A stretch of DNA of 64,000 nt from an uncultured Novosphingobium sp. (GCA_937996535.1 CALKVF010000077.1:32302-96301), one strand, 5' to 3'. Shown: positions 35,762-44,610, counted from the first letter of the stretch. Notes: generated from the letters alone by a model not told the origin. Translations and numbers: made by a program.

Positions 35762-36103
35762 TCAGGCCGCCTGCCGGCCCAGCACGGCCTCGCGGCGCAG
35801 ATAGATGCGCCCGGCATCGACCTTGAGCGGGATGGTCGGCACGCAGCCCTTATCGTCGCCAAGTGCCTCACCCGTCTTGAGCGAGATGTTCCAGTTGTGC
35901 AGCGGGCAGGTCACCACGCTGCCGTGAACGATGCCTTGCGACAGCGGCCCGGCCTTGTGCGGGCACTTGTTGACCAGGGCATAGAAGCGCCCCTCCAGCG
36001 TGTGAAAGATGGCGATTTCATCGCCGCCGCGCACCGGGAGGGTGCGGGCCGTTCCGGGGGCAACCTGACCCACCGGGCCGATATCAAGCCATTCACCGAT
36101 CAT
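35762..36103 (-). CDS. nirD: Nitrite reductase (NAD(P)H) small subunit NirD
   Basis: A 113-residue Rieske-fold protein. The motif FYALVNKCPHKAGPLSQGIV with VVTCPLHNWNISLKTGEALG retains the CxH and CPLHNW cluster ligands, whereas many NirD proteins have lost them, so a bound [2Fe-2S] cluster is possible. It starts in a 4-bp overlap with the nirB stop and ends 3 bp before nasA. Confidence 0.95.
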   Translation of the reverse strand: MIGEWLDIGPVGQVAPGTARTLPVRGGDEIAIFHTLEGRFYALVNKCPHKAGPLSQGIVHGSVVTCPLHNWNISLKTGEALGDDKGCVPTIPLKVDAGRIYLRREAVLGRQAA

Positions 36104-38598
36104 CGGGCAGTCTCCAGAACAAAGGGGCGCACTTCGGCCAGGTGCTGGTGCAGCTCGGCATCCTCGCCCGCCACGCGGCGCGCCCAGGGATCATCCTGCA
36201 TGAAGGATTGCGAGTGACGGAACCGCGCGGCCAGCCGCCCGATCGCCTCGGGATCGTCGAACAAGGCCGACTTGACGTAGTCCAGCCCGACACGCTCGAT
36301 CCACGGCGCGGTGCGTTCCAGATACCACGCGTCCTCGCGGTAGAACTGGATGAAGGCCGCGCAGACCGCCATCACCTCGGCTTCGGTGGTAACCTTGCAC
36401 AGCAGGTCGGTGGCACGCACCTTGATACCGCCGTTGCCGCCGACGTGCAGTTCATATCCGCTGTCGACACAGACCACGCCAAAGTCCTTGATCGTCGCTT
36501 CGGCGCAATTGCGCGGGCAACCGCTGACCGCGATCTTGAACTTGTGCGGCATCCAGCTGCCCCAGGTCAGCTGTTCCAGCTTGACGCCAAGGCCGGTCGA
36601 ATCCTGGGTTCCGAACCGGCACCATTCACTGCCCACGCAGGTCTTTACCGTGCGCAGCGACTTGCCATAGGCGTGCCCCGAAACCATCCCTGCGGCATTG
36701 AGATCGGCCCAGACGGCGGGCAGGTCTTCCTTCCTGATCCCGAAGATGTCGAGCCGCTGGCCGCCGGTCACCTTGACCATCGGCGCGTTGAACTTTTCCA
36801 CCACGTCCGCGATCGCGCGCAGTTCGCGCGGGTTGGTCAGCCCGCCCCACATGCGCGGGACCACCGAATAGGTGCCGTCCTTCTGGATGTTGGCGTGCAT
36901 CCGTTCGTTGACGAACCGGCTCTGCTGATCATCGACATAGTCACCCGGCCAGGCGCAGAGCAGGTAGTAGTTGAGCGCCGGGCGGCACGAAGCGCAGCCA
37001 TCGGGCGTGGCCCATGACAGTTCCTGCATCACTTGCGGGATCACCTTGAGCTGCTTTTCATGGATCAGGCGGCGAACGTCGGAATGGGTGAAGCTGGTGC
37101 ACTTGCACATGGTCTTCGGCCCGCTGGCCACCTCGTCGCCCAGCGTCAGTGTCAGCAGGCTCTCGACCAGCCCGGTGCAGCTGCCGCAGCTGGCCGAAGC
37201 CTTGCACTGGCTGCGCACCGCATCGAGGCTGCAAGCCCCGGCGCGGATCGTTTCGACCACCTTGCCCTTGGACACGCCGTTGCAGCCGCAGATCTCGGCA
37301 TCGTCCGAGAGCGCCGCAACGGCCGCATTAGGGTCCGCCAGGGCGCCCCCTGCGGCAAAGGCCTGGCCAAAGATCAGCGCCTCGCGGATCTCCGAGATGT
37401 CCTCGCCCTTCTTGAGCAGGTCGAAATACCAGCTGCCATCGGCGGTATCGCCGTAGAGCACCGCGCCGATCAGCCGGTCATCCTTGACGATCACCCGCTT
37501 GTAGATCCCGCGCGCGGCATCGCGCATCACGATGTCCTCGGCCCCGTCGCCGCCCGAAAAATCCCCGGCGGAAAACAGGTCGATCCCCGAAACCTTGAGC
37601 TTGGTCGACGTGACCGAGCCGGGATAGCCGCTGGGCGCATCGGTGGCGGCATCGGCCAGGGCGCGGCACATGTCCCACAGCGGCGCAACCAGGCCATAGC
37701 AGGTGCCGCGGTGCTGGACGCATTCGCCCACGGCCATCACCGCCGGGTCCGACGTGACCATGTGGTCATCGACCATGATCCCGCGCTCAACCTCGATCCC
37801 GGCCGCCTTGGCCAGGCCGGTGGCGGGCCGGATGCCGACCGCCATGACTACGATATCGGCGGCAAATTCGCGCCCATCCTTGAGCCGGACGGCAGCAACC
37901 TGGCCGTCACGCTCGACGATCTCGGCGGTGTCGCCGCCGGTGACGATGGTCTGGCCGCGCCGTTCCAGCTCGCTCTTGAGGAGATAGCCCGCCGCCTCGT
38001 CGAGCTGACGTTCCATCAGCGTCGGCATCAGGTGAACCACTGTTACCGCCATGCCCCGCAGCGACAGGCCGTGGGCAGCTTCAAGCCCCAGCAAGCCGCC
38101 GCCAATCACCACCGCGCTGCCGCCCTTGCCCGCGGCAGCCAGCATCCGTTCGACATCGTCAAGATCGCGGAACGTGACCACGCCCTTGAGGTGTGCGCCG
38201 GGCACCGGGATGATGAACGGATCGGAACCCGTGGCGATCAACAGCCGGTCATAGGGTTCGACCCGGCCCGACTTTGCCACCACGGTTTGCGTCGCCCGGT
38301 CGATGCTGATCACCGGATCGCCAGAGATCAGCGTGATGCCGTTGTCGGCATACCAGCCGGGCGCGTTGATGACGATGTCCTCGAAGCTCTTTTCGCCCGC
38401 GAGCACCGGCGACAGCATGATCCGGTTGTAGTTCACCCGGGGCTCGGCGCCGAAGATCGTGATCGCATAGCGGCCGGGATCCCGTGCGAGGATTTCCTCC
38501 ACCGCGCGGCAGCCGGCCATGCCGTTGCCGATCACCACGAGGCGTTCGGCGCTGCTGCCACCTGGGCCTGACTGCTTGAAGTTTGCGGGCGCGTTCAC
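36100..38598 (-). CDS. nirB: Nitrite reductase (NAD(P)H) large subunit NirB
   Basis: Cytoplasmic siroheme enzyme reducing nitrite to ammonium with NAD(P)H; 832 residues, the normal size. Domain order: FAD/NAD domain (VVIGNGMAGCRAVEEILA; VVIGGGLLGLEAAHGLSL), BFD [2Fe-2S] region (ICGCNGVSKGKVVETIRA; CKASASCGSCTGLVE), then the sulfite/nitrite reductase half with TCVGSEWCRFGTQDSTGLG and the [4Fe-4S]/siroheme ligands CPRNCAEATIKDFGV. A GTG start has AAGGAG nine bases upstream. It is the first gene after the ANTAR leader at 38627-38745, so expression should depend on NasT antitermination. Confidence 0.96.
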   Translation of the reverse strand: MNAPANFKQSGPGGSSAERLVVIGNGMAGCRAVEEILARDPGRYAITIFGAEPRVNYNRIMLSPVLAGEKSFEDIVINAPGWYADNGITLISGDPVISIDRATQTVVAKSGRVEPYDRLLIATGSDPFIIPVPGAHLKGVVTFRDLDDVERMLAAAGKGGSAVVIGGGLLGLEAAHGLSLRGMAVTVVHLMPTLMERQLDEAAGYLLKSELERRGQTIVTGGDTAEIVERDGQVAAVRLKDGREFAADIVVMAVGIRPATGLAKAAGIEVERGIMVDDHMVTSDPAVMAVGECVQHRGTCYGLVAPLWDMCRALADAATDAPSGYPGSVTSTKLKVSGIDLFSAGDFSGGDGAEDIVMRDAARGIYKRVIVKDDRLIGAVLYGDTADGSWYFDLLKKGEDISEIREALIFGQAFAAGGALADPNAAVAALSDDAEICGCNGVSKGKVVETIRAGACSLDAVRSQCKASASCGSCTGLVESLLTLTLGDEVASGPKTMCKCTSFTHSDVRRLIHEKQLKVIPQVMQELSWATPDGCASCRPALNYYLLCAWPGDYVDDQQSRFVNERMHANIQKDGTYSVVPRMWGGLTNPRELRAIADVVEKFNAPMVKVTGGQRLDIFGIRKEDLPAVWADLNAAGMVSGHAYGKSLRTVKTCVGSEWCRFGTQDSTGLGVKLEQLTWGSWMPHKFKIAVSGCPRNCAEATIKDFGVVCVDSGYELHVGGNGGIKVRATDLLCKVTTEAEVMAVCAAFIQFYREDAWYLERTAPWIERVGLDYVKSALFDDPEAIGRLAARFRHSQSFMQDDPWARRVAGEDAELHQHLAEVRPFVLETAR

Positions 38599-38626
38599 CG
38601 GTTTGCTCCTTCATCACGCGCAACGC

Positions 38627-38745
38627 AAAAAAGCCGCCTCGGACCGGTCCTGAAAGGAGCGGTACGGGCGGCTACGTTGCCACGCGTCGTTCGATTGTTT
38701 CAGCGGGATGCCTGGTTGCCCATCGTTGGGCGGCATCGATCGCTG
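38627..38745 (-). promoter_or_regulatory. NasT/ANTAR antitermination leader of nirB
   Basis: Minus-strand 5' leader with two hairpins and a terminator. Hairpin P1 (38701-38745) carries a core stem GCCC/GGGC closing hexaloop AACGAT; P2 (38668-38683) has a 5-bp stem closing AACGTA. Both loops have A at position 1 and G at position 4, the ANTAR recognition rule. The 3' arm of P2 overlaps the 5' arm of an intrinsic terminator (38627-38672: GCCGCC...GGCGGC then TTTTTT), so P2 and terminator exclude each other. NasT, encoded at 44607-45185, is the expected binding protein. Confidence 0.88.
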
Positions 38746-38752
38746 AAAGGCA

Positions 38753-38781
38753 GACTAAGTGATTCGGGCGCCGTCACGCAA
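38753..38781 (-). promoter_or_regulatory. Promoter of the nirB operon
   Basis: On the minus strand: TTGCGT, 17-base spacer, TTAGTC, preceded by the palindrome TGCA-C-TGCA (38790-38798). The same arrangement (TTGCGG-N17-TTAGCC; TGCA-T-TGCA) precedes the second ANTAR leader, which is strong evidence that these bases matter. An upstream activator site is possible. Confidence 0.7.
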
Positions 38782-38818
38782 GCTCTTTTTGCAGTGCAGC
38801 ATGACCGCGCCCGAATTT

Positions 38819-40072
38819 CTAATAGGCCAGTTCCAGTTGCAGCCAGACCTTGCGGGTATCGGCCCCGAACGTGGCGGCATTGTAATCGGCATATTTCGCC
38901 AGCAGGTTCGCGCGCCCCAGCTTGAAGCCAAGGCTGGCGTCCCATTCGTCCCCATAGTGCAGCGCGCCGGCATCGCTTTCAAAGCGGTGGAACGTCACCG
39001 CGGCATTCAGCCCCGGCAAGGCCGAAACCTTGGCGAAGCGGTAGCTCGCTCCGGCATACCAGTCCTGCAGCCCGGCTGCCGGCGTGGTCAGGAACAGATC
39101 AGCCCAGCCGTTGAACTTGTGCAGCGTTGCCATCGGGGTCTGGAACGCGCGGCCGCCATCGCTGCCCAGCTTTTCATAACCCGCGCTGGCCCCGCCACTC
39201 CCCCGAGACAGGCCGACTTCGGCGGCAACATAGTCCGCGCCATAGCTGGCCGGATTGTCCTTCCAGGGGGACTGGCGGGCATAGCTGGCCGCAAGATTGA
39301 CCTTGCCCAGCTTGCCCAGCGGCAGGGCCGTAACCGCCCGCAGGCCATAGGTCTGGGTATCGGCGTTGGTCACGGCCAGCGCGCCGGCCTGTTCGGCGGC
39401 ATCGAAATCGAGCAGATAGCTGAATGCCTTGACCTGCACCGGCCCCAGCTTGCCGCCCGCACCCAAGAACACGAAGCGCCCGTCATAGGCCGTGCGCGGC
39501 CCGGCATCGGCGCCGAACACGGTGCGCTGGCTGATCGCATAGCTGCCATCGACGCTTAGCGGGCCCAGCCGGGCTTCGGCGCGCAAGGCATCGAAGGTCT
39601 GCTCGTTCTGCCGCCACCCTGCCGCGCCGACAAACCGCTGGTCATCAAGGTTGATCCGCTGACGCCCCACAGTGACGCTGACCGCCTTGCCCTGATATTG
39701 CAGCTGCAACCGGTTGAGTTCGCCGTTCATCGGATCGGGCACCGCGGCATAGCCCGGTCGGCGCTGGCTGTCGGCAATCGCAAAGGGAAAGGCGTTGTAA
39801 TCGCTCGACAGCGCCAGCGTGCCCTCGCCCTCAACCAGCACCGCCAGACCAGACGCATGGCGCAACTCTGCCCCCCCACGCAGCCGCAGCGTTGCGGCAT
39901 CGGCGTGCAGCGTCGGCGTATCCACGCTTTCGCTGCGCAGGCGCAGATCGATGATCGGATCGAGCGTCAGTCCGGCGCCCACCGGCACCGCATCGCCCGG
40001 TGCGGCATGGGCCGGCGCGGCCAGAGCGAATGACGCGGCCAACAGGCCGGCAGCAGGGATATGCAGCTTCAT
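38819..40072 (-). CDS. Outer-membrane porin, alginate-export-family-like, in the nitrate cluster
   Basis: Predicted beta-barrel of 417 residues. The ATG of MKLHIPAAGLLAASFALAAP has GAGGAG seven bases upstream and gives a signal peptide ending AHAAPG. The mature protein has alternating strands and the stretch LNRLQLQYQGKAVSVTVGRQRINLDD, shortened here as VTVGRQRINLDDQRFVGA, which is the hallmark of the alginate-export-like porin family; it ends KVWLQLELAY. Lying between the nitrate transporter and nirB on the same strand, it probably lets nitrate or nitrite cross the outer membrane. The nirB promoter begins only about 20 bp past its stop. Confidence 0.85.
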   Translation of the reverse strand: MKLHIPAAGLLAASFALAAPAHAAPGDAVPVGAGLTLDPIIDLRLRSESVDTPTLHADAATLRLRGGAELRHASGLAVLVEGEGTLALSSDYNAFPFAIADSQRRPGYAAVPDPMNGELNRLQLQYQGKAVSVTVGRQRINLDDQRFVGAAGWRQNEQTFDALRAEARLGPLSVDGSYAISQRTVFGADAGPRTAYDGRFVFLGAGGKLGPVQVKAFSYLLDFDAAEQAGALAVTNADTQTYGLRAVTALPLGKLGKVNLAASYARQSPWKDNPASYGADYVAAEVGLSRGSGGASAGYEKLGSDGGRAFQTPMATLHKFNGWADLFLTTPAAGLQDWYAGASYRFAKVSALPGLNAAVTFHRFESDAGALHYGDEWDASLGFKLGRANLLAKYADYNAATFGADTRKVWLQLELAY

Positions 40073-40135
40073 TGCGGAACTCCTCACGAGGGTGCCGGAG
40101 CAGGCCCCTGCCCGCTCCGGCCAGACCAGGGCTTG

Positions 40136-41386
40136 TCAGATGCGGGCGCCTTGCAGCGCAGCGCCCCAGGTGGTCCGCCAGCGGCGCTTGACCGCGGTCA
40201 GCCCGATCAGGGCCACCACCGCCAGCGCGGCGAAGATCAGGAAGCCCAGCGAGGCGCTGCCGGTGGCCTTCTTGATCGCGCCCAGCGACGAGGCGAGGTA
40301 GAACCCGCCCAGCCCGCCGCCGAACCCAACGAGCCCGGTCATCACCCCGATTTCCTTGCGGAAGCGCTGCGGCACCAGCTGGAACACCGCGCCATTGCCA
40401 ACCCCGAGCGTGCCCAGCGTGGCGACGAACAACACCACCGCGGCGCTCAGCGTGGCCGGCCCGGTCGAGATGGCCGCCAGCAGCAGCGCGGCGATCACAT
40501 AGACCACCGTTAGCGTGCGGATCCCGCCAAAACGATCGGCCATGGCCCCGCCCATCGGCCGCACCAGCGAGCCCATGAACACCGCCGCCGCGGTGCAATA
40601 GCCGGCCACGATCGGGGTGACGCCGAAAGTATCGGCATACCAGGTCGGCAGCGAGCTAGAGAGCCCAACGAACCCGCCGAAGGTGACAAAGTAGAACAGC
40701 ATGAACCACCACGCGTCCTGATCCTTGAGCACGGCAGCATAGGCCGAGAGCGGCTTGGGCGCAGGCTGATCGGGGCTGTCCTTGGCGGCAACAAGGTAGA
40801 ACGCGAACACCGCCACCAGCGGGATCAGCGCCAGGCCGAACACATTGGTCCAGCCATAGGCCTTGGCCAGCAGCGCCGCGAACAGCGATGCGAAGACCGT
40901 GCCGGAATTGCCCATCCCGGCGATCCCCATCGCCTTGCCCTGATGTTCGGGGGGATACCACCGGCTGGCCAGCGGCAACGACACCGCAAAGCTCGCCCCG
41001 GCAAAGCCCAGCACCACGCCAACCGCCAACGTGCCTTCATAGCTCGACACGCCGAGCCACCACGCCGTTGCCAGTCCAGCGATGACCACGACCTGGCTGA
41101 TCGCCCCGGTCAGCTTGGGACCGATCCGGTCAACCAGGAGGCCATTGACCAGCCGCAGCACCGCCCCCGCCAGCGTCGGCACCGCAACCATGAACCCCTT
41201 CTGCGCCGGGTCGAGCCCCAGCTCCTTGGAAATGATCGGCGCCAGCGGCCCCAGCATCACCCAGACCATGAAGGCGATGTCGAAATAGAGGAACGCGGCC
41301 AGCAGGGTCGGGCGGTGGCCCGATTGCCAGAACGGCTTTCCGGTGGCGGCTGTCGGTGCTTCCTGAGACATGGCTAACGATGCCAT
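40136..41386 (-). CDS. Nitrate/nitrite MFS transporter (NarK/NasA family)
   Basis: Twelve-span inner-membrane carrier of 416 residues. It has the nitrate-porter features FDIAFMVWVMLGPLAPIISK in helix 1, GFAGASFAVSLPLASRWYPP in helix 5, and the nitrate-signature-like GNGAVFQLVPQRF and GLVGFGGGLGGFYLASSLG. The ATG has AAGGAGG nine bases upstream; a second ATG five codons later is possible. It is followed by the porin and nirB genes. Its own promoter is not obvious: upstream on the minus strand come a large hairpin (41431-41467), then 1.7 kb antisense to the kinase gene and the second ANTAR leader. Confidence 0.93.
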   Translation of the reverse strand: MASLAMSQEAPTAATGKPFWQSGHRPTLLAAFLYFDIAFMVWVMLGPLAPIISKELGLDPAQKGFMVAVPTLAGAVLRLVNGLLVDRIGPKLTGAISQVVVIAGLATAWWLGVSSYEGTLAVGVVLGFAGASFAVSLPLASRWYPPEHQGKAMGIAGMGNSGTVFASLFAALLAKAYGWTNVFGLALIPLVAVFAFYLVAAKDSPDQPAPKPLSAYAAVLKDQDAWWFMLFYFVTFGGFVGLSSSLPTWYADTFGVTPIVAGYCTAAAVFMGSLVRPMGGAMADRFGGIRTLTVVYVIAALLLAAISTGPATLSAAVVLFVATLGTLGVGNGAVFQLVPQRFRKEIGVMTGLVGFGGGLGGFYLASSLGAIKKATGSASLGFLIFAALAVVALIGLTAVKRRWRTTWGAALQGARI

Positions 41387-41419
41387 TGGTTGGCCCTCCT
41401 TGGACTTGACGAAACGGTT

Positions 41420-41467
41420 TGAGGATCGATCCTCACGCGGGCGGGCGTCGTGCCCGCACGTGTGAGG
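41420..41467. promoter_or_regulatory. Large hairpin and palindrome between narK-like and kinase genes
   Basis: A 16-bp perfect palindrome TGAGGATCGATCCTCA (41420-41435) abuts and overlaps a 16-bp-arm inverted repeat (41431-41446 with 41452-41467, 14 of 16 pairs, 5-base loop). No U-tract follows on either strand. It lies between two divergent starts and could be an operator or an RNA structure in the leader of either gene. Confidence 0.5.
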
Positions 41468-41481
41468 GACGGATTGGAGCG

Positions 41482-43173
41482 ATGCGCGACAACGGTGAAC
41501 TTGTGGCAGCGGCGGGCTTTGCCAGCCTCATCGGGCCGCGCGCCGAGAACCAGGATTTCGGCGGCGTTCACATGGGCACCGCGCTGGAACGCGCGCGCCA
41601 CGGGATCATCGCCGCGCTGGCCGATGGGGTATCCGGCGGCAAGGCCGGCCGGGCAGCGGCCGAACTGGCGGTCTGCGCGCTGATCGAAGGGTTCTACGCC
41701 ATGCCCGATACGCTCGGCCCGGCCCGCGCGATGCAGGCCCCGCTGGCGGCCTACAACCGCTGGCTGCACGCCCAGGGGCGCGGTGAAACCATGACCGACA
41801 GCGCTACCACTTTCACCGCCTTTGCCCTGCGCGGACGGCGCGCCCATCTGGTCCACGTCGGCGATAGCCGCGCCTGGCGCTTTGCCGGCGGGCGCCTGAC
41901 CTGCCTGACCAGCGATCACGTCCGCCCCGAACCCGACCTGCGCCACGTGCTGATCCGCGCGCTGGGCATCGAGGGCGAATTGCGGCTCGACCACGCGGAC
42001 ATCGAACTGGCCGAACATGACCGCCTGCTGCTGACCAGCGACGGGGTGCATGGCGTCTTGCCGGCCGCCCGCATCGCCGCAATTCTGGGCGAAAATGCCA
42101 GCGCGGAAGCCACCGCGCAGATGCTGGCCGAAGCCGCGATCGCAGCCGGGGGACGCGACAACGCGACCGCGCTGGTGCTCGACGTGGTGCGCCTCCCCGC
42201 CCCCGATCACGATGGTATCCTGGCCGGGCTGTCCGCCCTGCCCTTCGCCGAACCGCCGCGGATCGGCGAGAGCATCGACGGTTTCCGGATCGAACGCATC
42301 CTGTCCGAGGGGCGCCATGCGGTGCTGCTGGTTGCCACCGACACCGAGGATGGCAGCGCCGTGGTGCTGAAATTCCCGCGCCGCGAAGTGCTGTCGGAAC
42401 GCGCGCTGCGGCTGGCTTTCGCCCGCGAAATGCTGCTGGCCCAGCGGCTGTCGAGCCCTTTCGTGCTGGCCGCCCATCCAATCCGCCCCGACCGGCAGAG
42501 CGTGCTCTACGGGGTCCAGCCACTGCTCGACGGCGAAACGATGGCCCAGCGCATGGCCCGCGCCCTGCCCCCGCTCAAGACCGCGCTCGATCAGGCGGTG
42601 CGGCTGACCCGGGCGGTGGCCGCGCTGCACCGGCTCGAAGTGGTCCACCGCGACATCAAGCCCGATAACGTGATGTTGACGGCCGACGGCGGGCTCAAGC
42701 TGATCGACCTGGGCGTTGCCCGCCTGCCCCAGGTTGAGGATTTCCGTCCTGACGAGATCCCCGGAACCCCAGGTTTCATGCCGCCCGAGCAGTTCGAAGG
42801 CCATGCCGGCGATGCCCTGACCGACCAGTTCGCGCTCGGCGTCACGCTCTACCGCTGGTTCACCGGAAAATGGCCGTTTGGCGAACAGGAAGCCTTCCAG
42901 CGCCCGCGCTTTTCCCGCCCGCTGCCGCCCTCGCACCATCGCCCGGAAATCCCCAGCTGGCTTGATGATGCGATCCTCACAGCGATCCAGCCGGATCGCG
43001 ATGCGCGCTTTGGCGATGTGATCGAACTGCTGCGCGCGCTTGAGGGCGGCGGCAGCCTTGACCTTGGCCCGCGCCGCCGGCTGCCGCTGGCCGCGCGCAA
43101 TCCCGAACGCTTCTGGCAGGCGATCAGCGCGCTGCTGGGCGCGGCGCTGCTCGCCTCGCTGCTGCTCCACTGA
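41482..43173 (+). CDS. Bifunctional PP2C-type phosphatase / Ser-Thr protein kinase of the nitrate cluster
   Basis: A 563-residue fusion. Residues 1-235 are a PP2C phosphatase with metal ligands in GPRAENQDFGG, AALADGVSGGKAG, LVHVGDSRAWRF, LTSDGVHGVL and GGRDNATALVL. Residues 265-520 are a Hanks-type kinase: lysine in VVLKFPRRE, catalytic loop VVHRDIKPDNVML, LIDLGVARL in place of DFG, and PGTPGFMPPEQFEG. The last ~25 residues form a membrane anchor (FWQAISALLGAALLASLLLH). Homologous fusions accompany nitrate-assimilation genes in pseudomonads and other proteobacteria, usually in the same direction as the transporter; here the gene faces the other way, divergent from the transporter and convergent with the ANTAR leader at 43217-43326. 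Its target is not known. Confidence 0.92.
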   Translation: MRDNGELVAAAGFASLIGPRAENQDFGGVHMGTALERARHGIIAALADGVSGGKAGRAAAELAVCALIEGFYAMPDTLGPARAMQAPLAAYNRWLHAQGRGETMTDSATTFTAFALRGRRAHLVHVGDSRAWRFAGGRLTCLTSDHVRPEPDLRHVLIRALGIEGELRLDHADIELAEHDRLLLTSDGVHGVLPAARIAAILGENASAEATAQMLAEAAIAAGGRDNATALVLDVVRLPAPDHDGILAGLSALPFAEPPRIGESIDGFRIERILSEGRHAVLLVATDTEDGSAVVLKFPRREVLSERALRLAFAREMLLAQRLSSPFVLAAHPIRPDRQSVLYGVQPLLDGETMAQRMARALPPLKTALDQAVRLTRAVAALHRLEVVHRDIKPDNVMLTADGGLKLIDLGVARLPQVEDFRPDEIPGTPGFMPPEQFEGHAGDALTDQFALGVTLYRWFTGKWPFGEQEAFQRPRFSRPLPPSHHRPEIPSWLDDAILTAIQPDRDARFGDVIELLRALEGGGSLDLGPRRRLPLAARNPERFWQAISALLGAALLASLLLH

Positions 43174-43216
43174 TCGGCCGCTGCCCACCGCGAAAACCCC
43201 TTCGTTTCGCGCACGC

Positions 43217-43326
43217 AAAAAAGCCGCCTCGAACGGTCCAGACTGGACCGGCTCGGGCGGCGTCGTTGCCACGCAATGTCAGTTTTTGCCGGATGCTTGG
43301 TGCGCCCCGTCCTTGGAACGCGCATC
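43217..43326 (-). promoter_or_regulatory. Second NasT/ANTAR antitermination leader, directed antisense into the kinase gene
   Basis: Minus-strand copy of the nirB leader architecture. P1 (43292-43326, core 43302-43321) closes hexaloop AAGGAC on a 7-bp stem that needs two G-U pairs on this strand; P2 (43257-43272) closes AACGAC; both keep A1 and G4. P2 overlaps the 5' arm of an intrinsic terminator (43217-43261, GCCGCC...GGCGGC then TTTTTT). The first minus-strand gene downstream is the nitrate transporter, 1.8 kb away across the whole plus-strand kinase gene. Confidence 0.85.
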
Positions 43327-43340
43327 GTCAGCAGGGACTA

Positions 43341-43369
43341 GGCTAAGCGATTCGGGTTCCTTGCCGCAA
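43341..43369 (-). promoter_or_regulatory. Promoter of the second ANTAR leader
   Basis: On the minus strand TTGCGG, 17-base spacer, TTAGCC, preceded by palindrome TGCA-T-TGCA at 43379-43387, just past the nasS stop. The conserved spacing and flanks match the nirB promoter. Confidence 0.7.
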
Positions 43370-43398
43370 GCAGTTTTTTGCAATGCAGCAAGAGCGGG

Positions 43399-44610
43399 TC
43401 ATGGCAGCCGCGCCAGATAGCCCGGCATGTCATGGGGATCAAAGCTCATGCCATCGAAAAAGCGATTGCTTTCCAGTGTCATGGATCCTTGCTGGGTGCC
43501 AACGGAGGTCAATCCGGCGAGGCTGCCTTCGACCTTGGAACTGGCGCCCGGAAGCGGCTCGGCGCTGCCGAGCAAGGCGCTGCGATAGACATCGGGGCGG
43601 AACACCCGCGCCGCCGTTGCGGCATCCTCGGCGGAGTAAACGCCGCCCTCCCACCGCACCATCTGGGTATAGAGCCACTCGGCCTGGCTGACCCAGGGGA
43701 AGTTCGCTGCCTCGCGGTACTGGAACATGAAATCGGGGTAGTGGACCGGATCGCCACCCTGCACCAGCAGCAGCCGATCCGAGATCGCCCTGCCAATCAG
43801 TTCGGCCGATCCATCAAGGTACTGGCTGCGCGCGAGGATCTCGGCATTCACCGCAAGGTTGGCCGGATCGACGAAATGCCGCGCCGCGGCAATCAGCGCG
43901 CGCACCAGGGCTTCGGCATCGCCCCGGCGCTCGGCCAGCACCGGCTCGCGCAGGGCCAGCACCTTTTCCACCCCGCGGCGCCAGATCTGCGCGGTCACCA
44001 GCACGATCCGCCCCGCCCCGCGTTCAACCGCCACGCTGTTCCACGGTTCGCCCACGCAAATCCCGTCAACCTCGCCCGCTTCGAGCGCATCGGCGCAGAA
44101 CGGCGGCGGAACGGTGACGATTTCCACGTCCTCGTCAGGGCGGATTCCACAGGCCGCCAGCCAGTAGCGCAGCATGTAGTTGTGGCTGGAATAGCGGTGC
44201 ACCACGCCAAAGCGCAGCGGATTGCCGACCGCCTTGCGCGCCTGCGCCACCGCCCCCAGCGCCGCGCCAACGGCCGCCGGATCGCCCAGCCCACTGGCTG
44301 GCGACACCTGATCGGCAAGATCGCGGCGCAGCGTGATGGCATTGCCGTTGAGCCCCAGCACGAAGGGCACTGCCAGCGGCTGGGCGCGGCGCCCCCGCCC
44401 CAGCGTGGTCGCGATCGCCAAGGGCGCCACCATGTGCGCGCCGTCGCTCTGGCCATAGAGCAGCCGATCGAGCACCGTGGCCCAGCTCATGTCTTTGACC
44501 AGCCGCAGTGACAGCCCCTCGGCCTCAGCAAAGCCGTGTTCGCGGGCCAGAATCGGCAAACAGGCATCGACCAGCGGGAGGAAGCCGATGGTCAGTTCGT
44601 TGGACATCAT
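43399..44610 (-). CDS. nasS: Nitrate sensor NasS (NrtA/CmpA-like, cytoplasmic)
   Basis: A 403-residue solute-binding-fold protein without signal peptide, which separates it from true periplasmic NrtA/CmpA proteins and fits the cytoplasmic nitrate sensor that sequesters NasT. Motifs include LTIGFLPLVDACLPILAREH at the start, GQSDGAHMVAPLAIATTLGR, and EVDGICVGEPWNSVAVERGA. Two consecutive ATG codons follow GGGAGGG; the first overlaps the nasT stop codon (ATGA), so synthesis of the two partners is coupled. When nitrate binds, NasS is expected to release NasT, which then binds the ANTAR leaders at 43217 and 38627. Confidence 0.92.
   Translation of the reverse strand: MMSNELTIGFLPLVDACLPILAREHGFAEAEGLSLRLVKDMSWATVLDRLLYGQSDGAHMVAPLAIATTLGRGRRAQPLAVPFVLGLNGNAITLRRDLADQVSPASGLGDPAAVGAALGAVAQARKAVGNPLRFGVVHRYSSHNYMLRYWLAACGIRPDEDVEIVTVPPPFCADALEAGEVDGICVGEPWNSVAVERGAGRIVLVTAQIWRRGVEKVLALREPVLAERRGDAEALVRALIAAARHFVDPANLAVNAEILARSQYLDGSAELIGRAISDRLLLVQGGDPVHYPDFMFQYREAANFPWVSQAEWLYTQMVRWEGGVYSAEDAATAARVFRPDVYRSALLGSAEPLPGASSKVEGSLAGLTSVGTQQGSMTLESNRFFDGMSFDPHDMPGYLARLP

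Noticed and set aside
33440..36217. 925-residue plus-strand ORF opposite nasA
   Set aside because: Antisense shadow of a gene with complete iron-sulfur and molybdopterin motifs.
41374..43272. 632-residue minus-strand ORF opposite the kinase gene
   Set aside because: It is the antisense frame of a GC-rich gene; the plus-strand protein has complete PP2C and kinase motifs, the antisense product has none.
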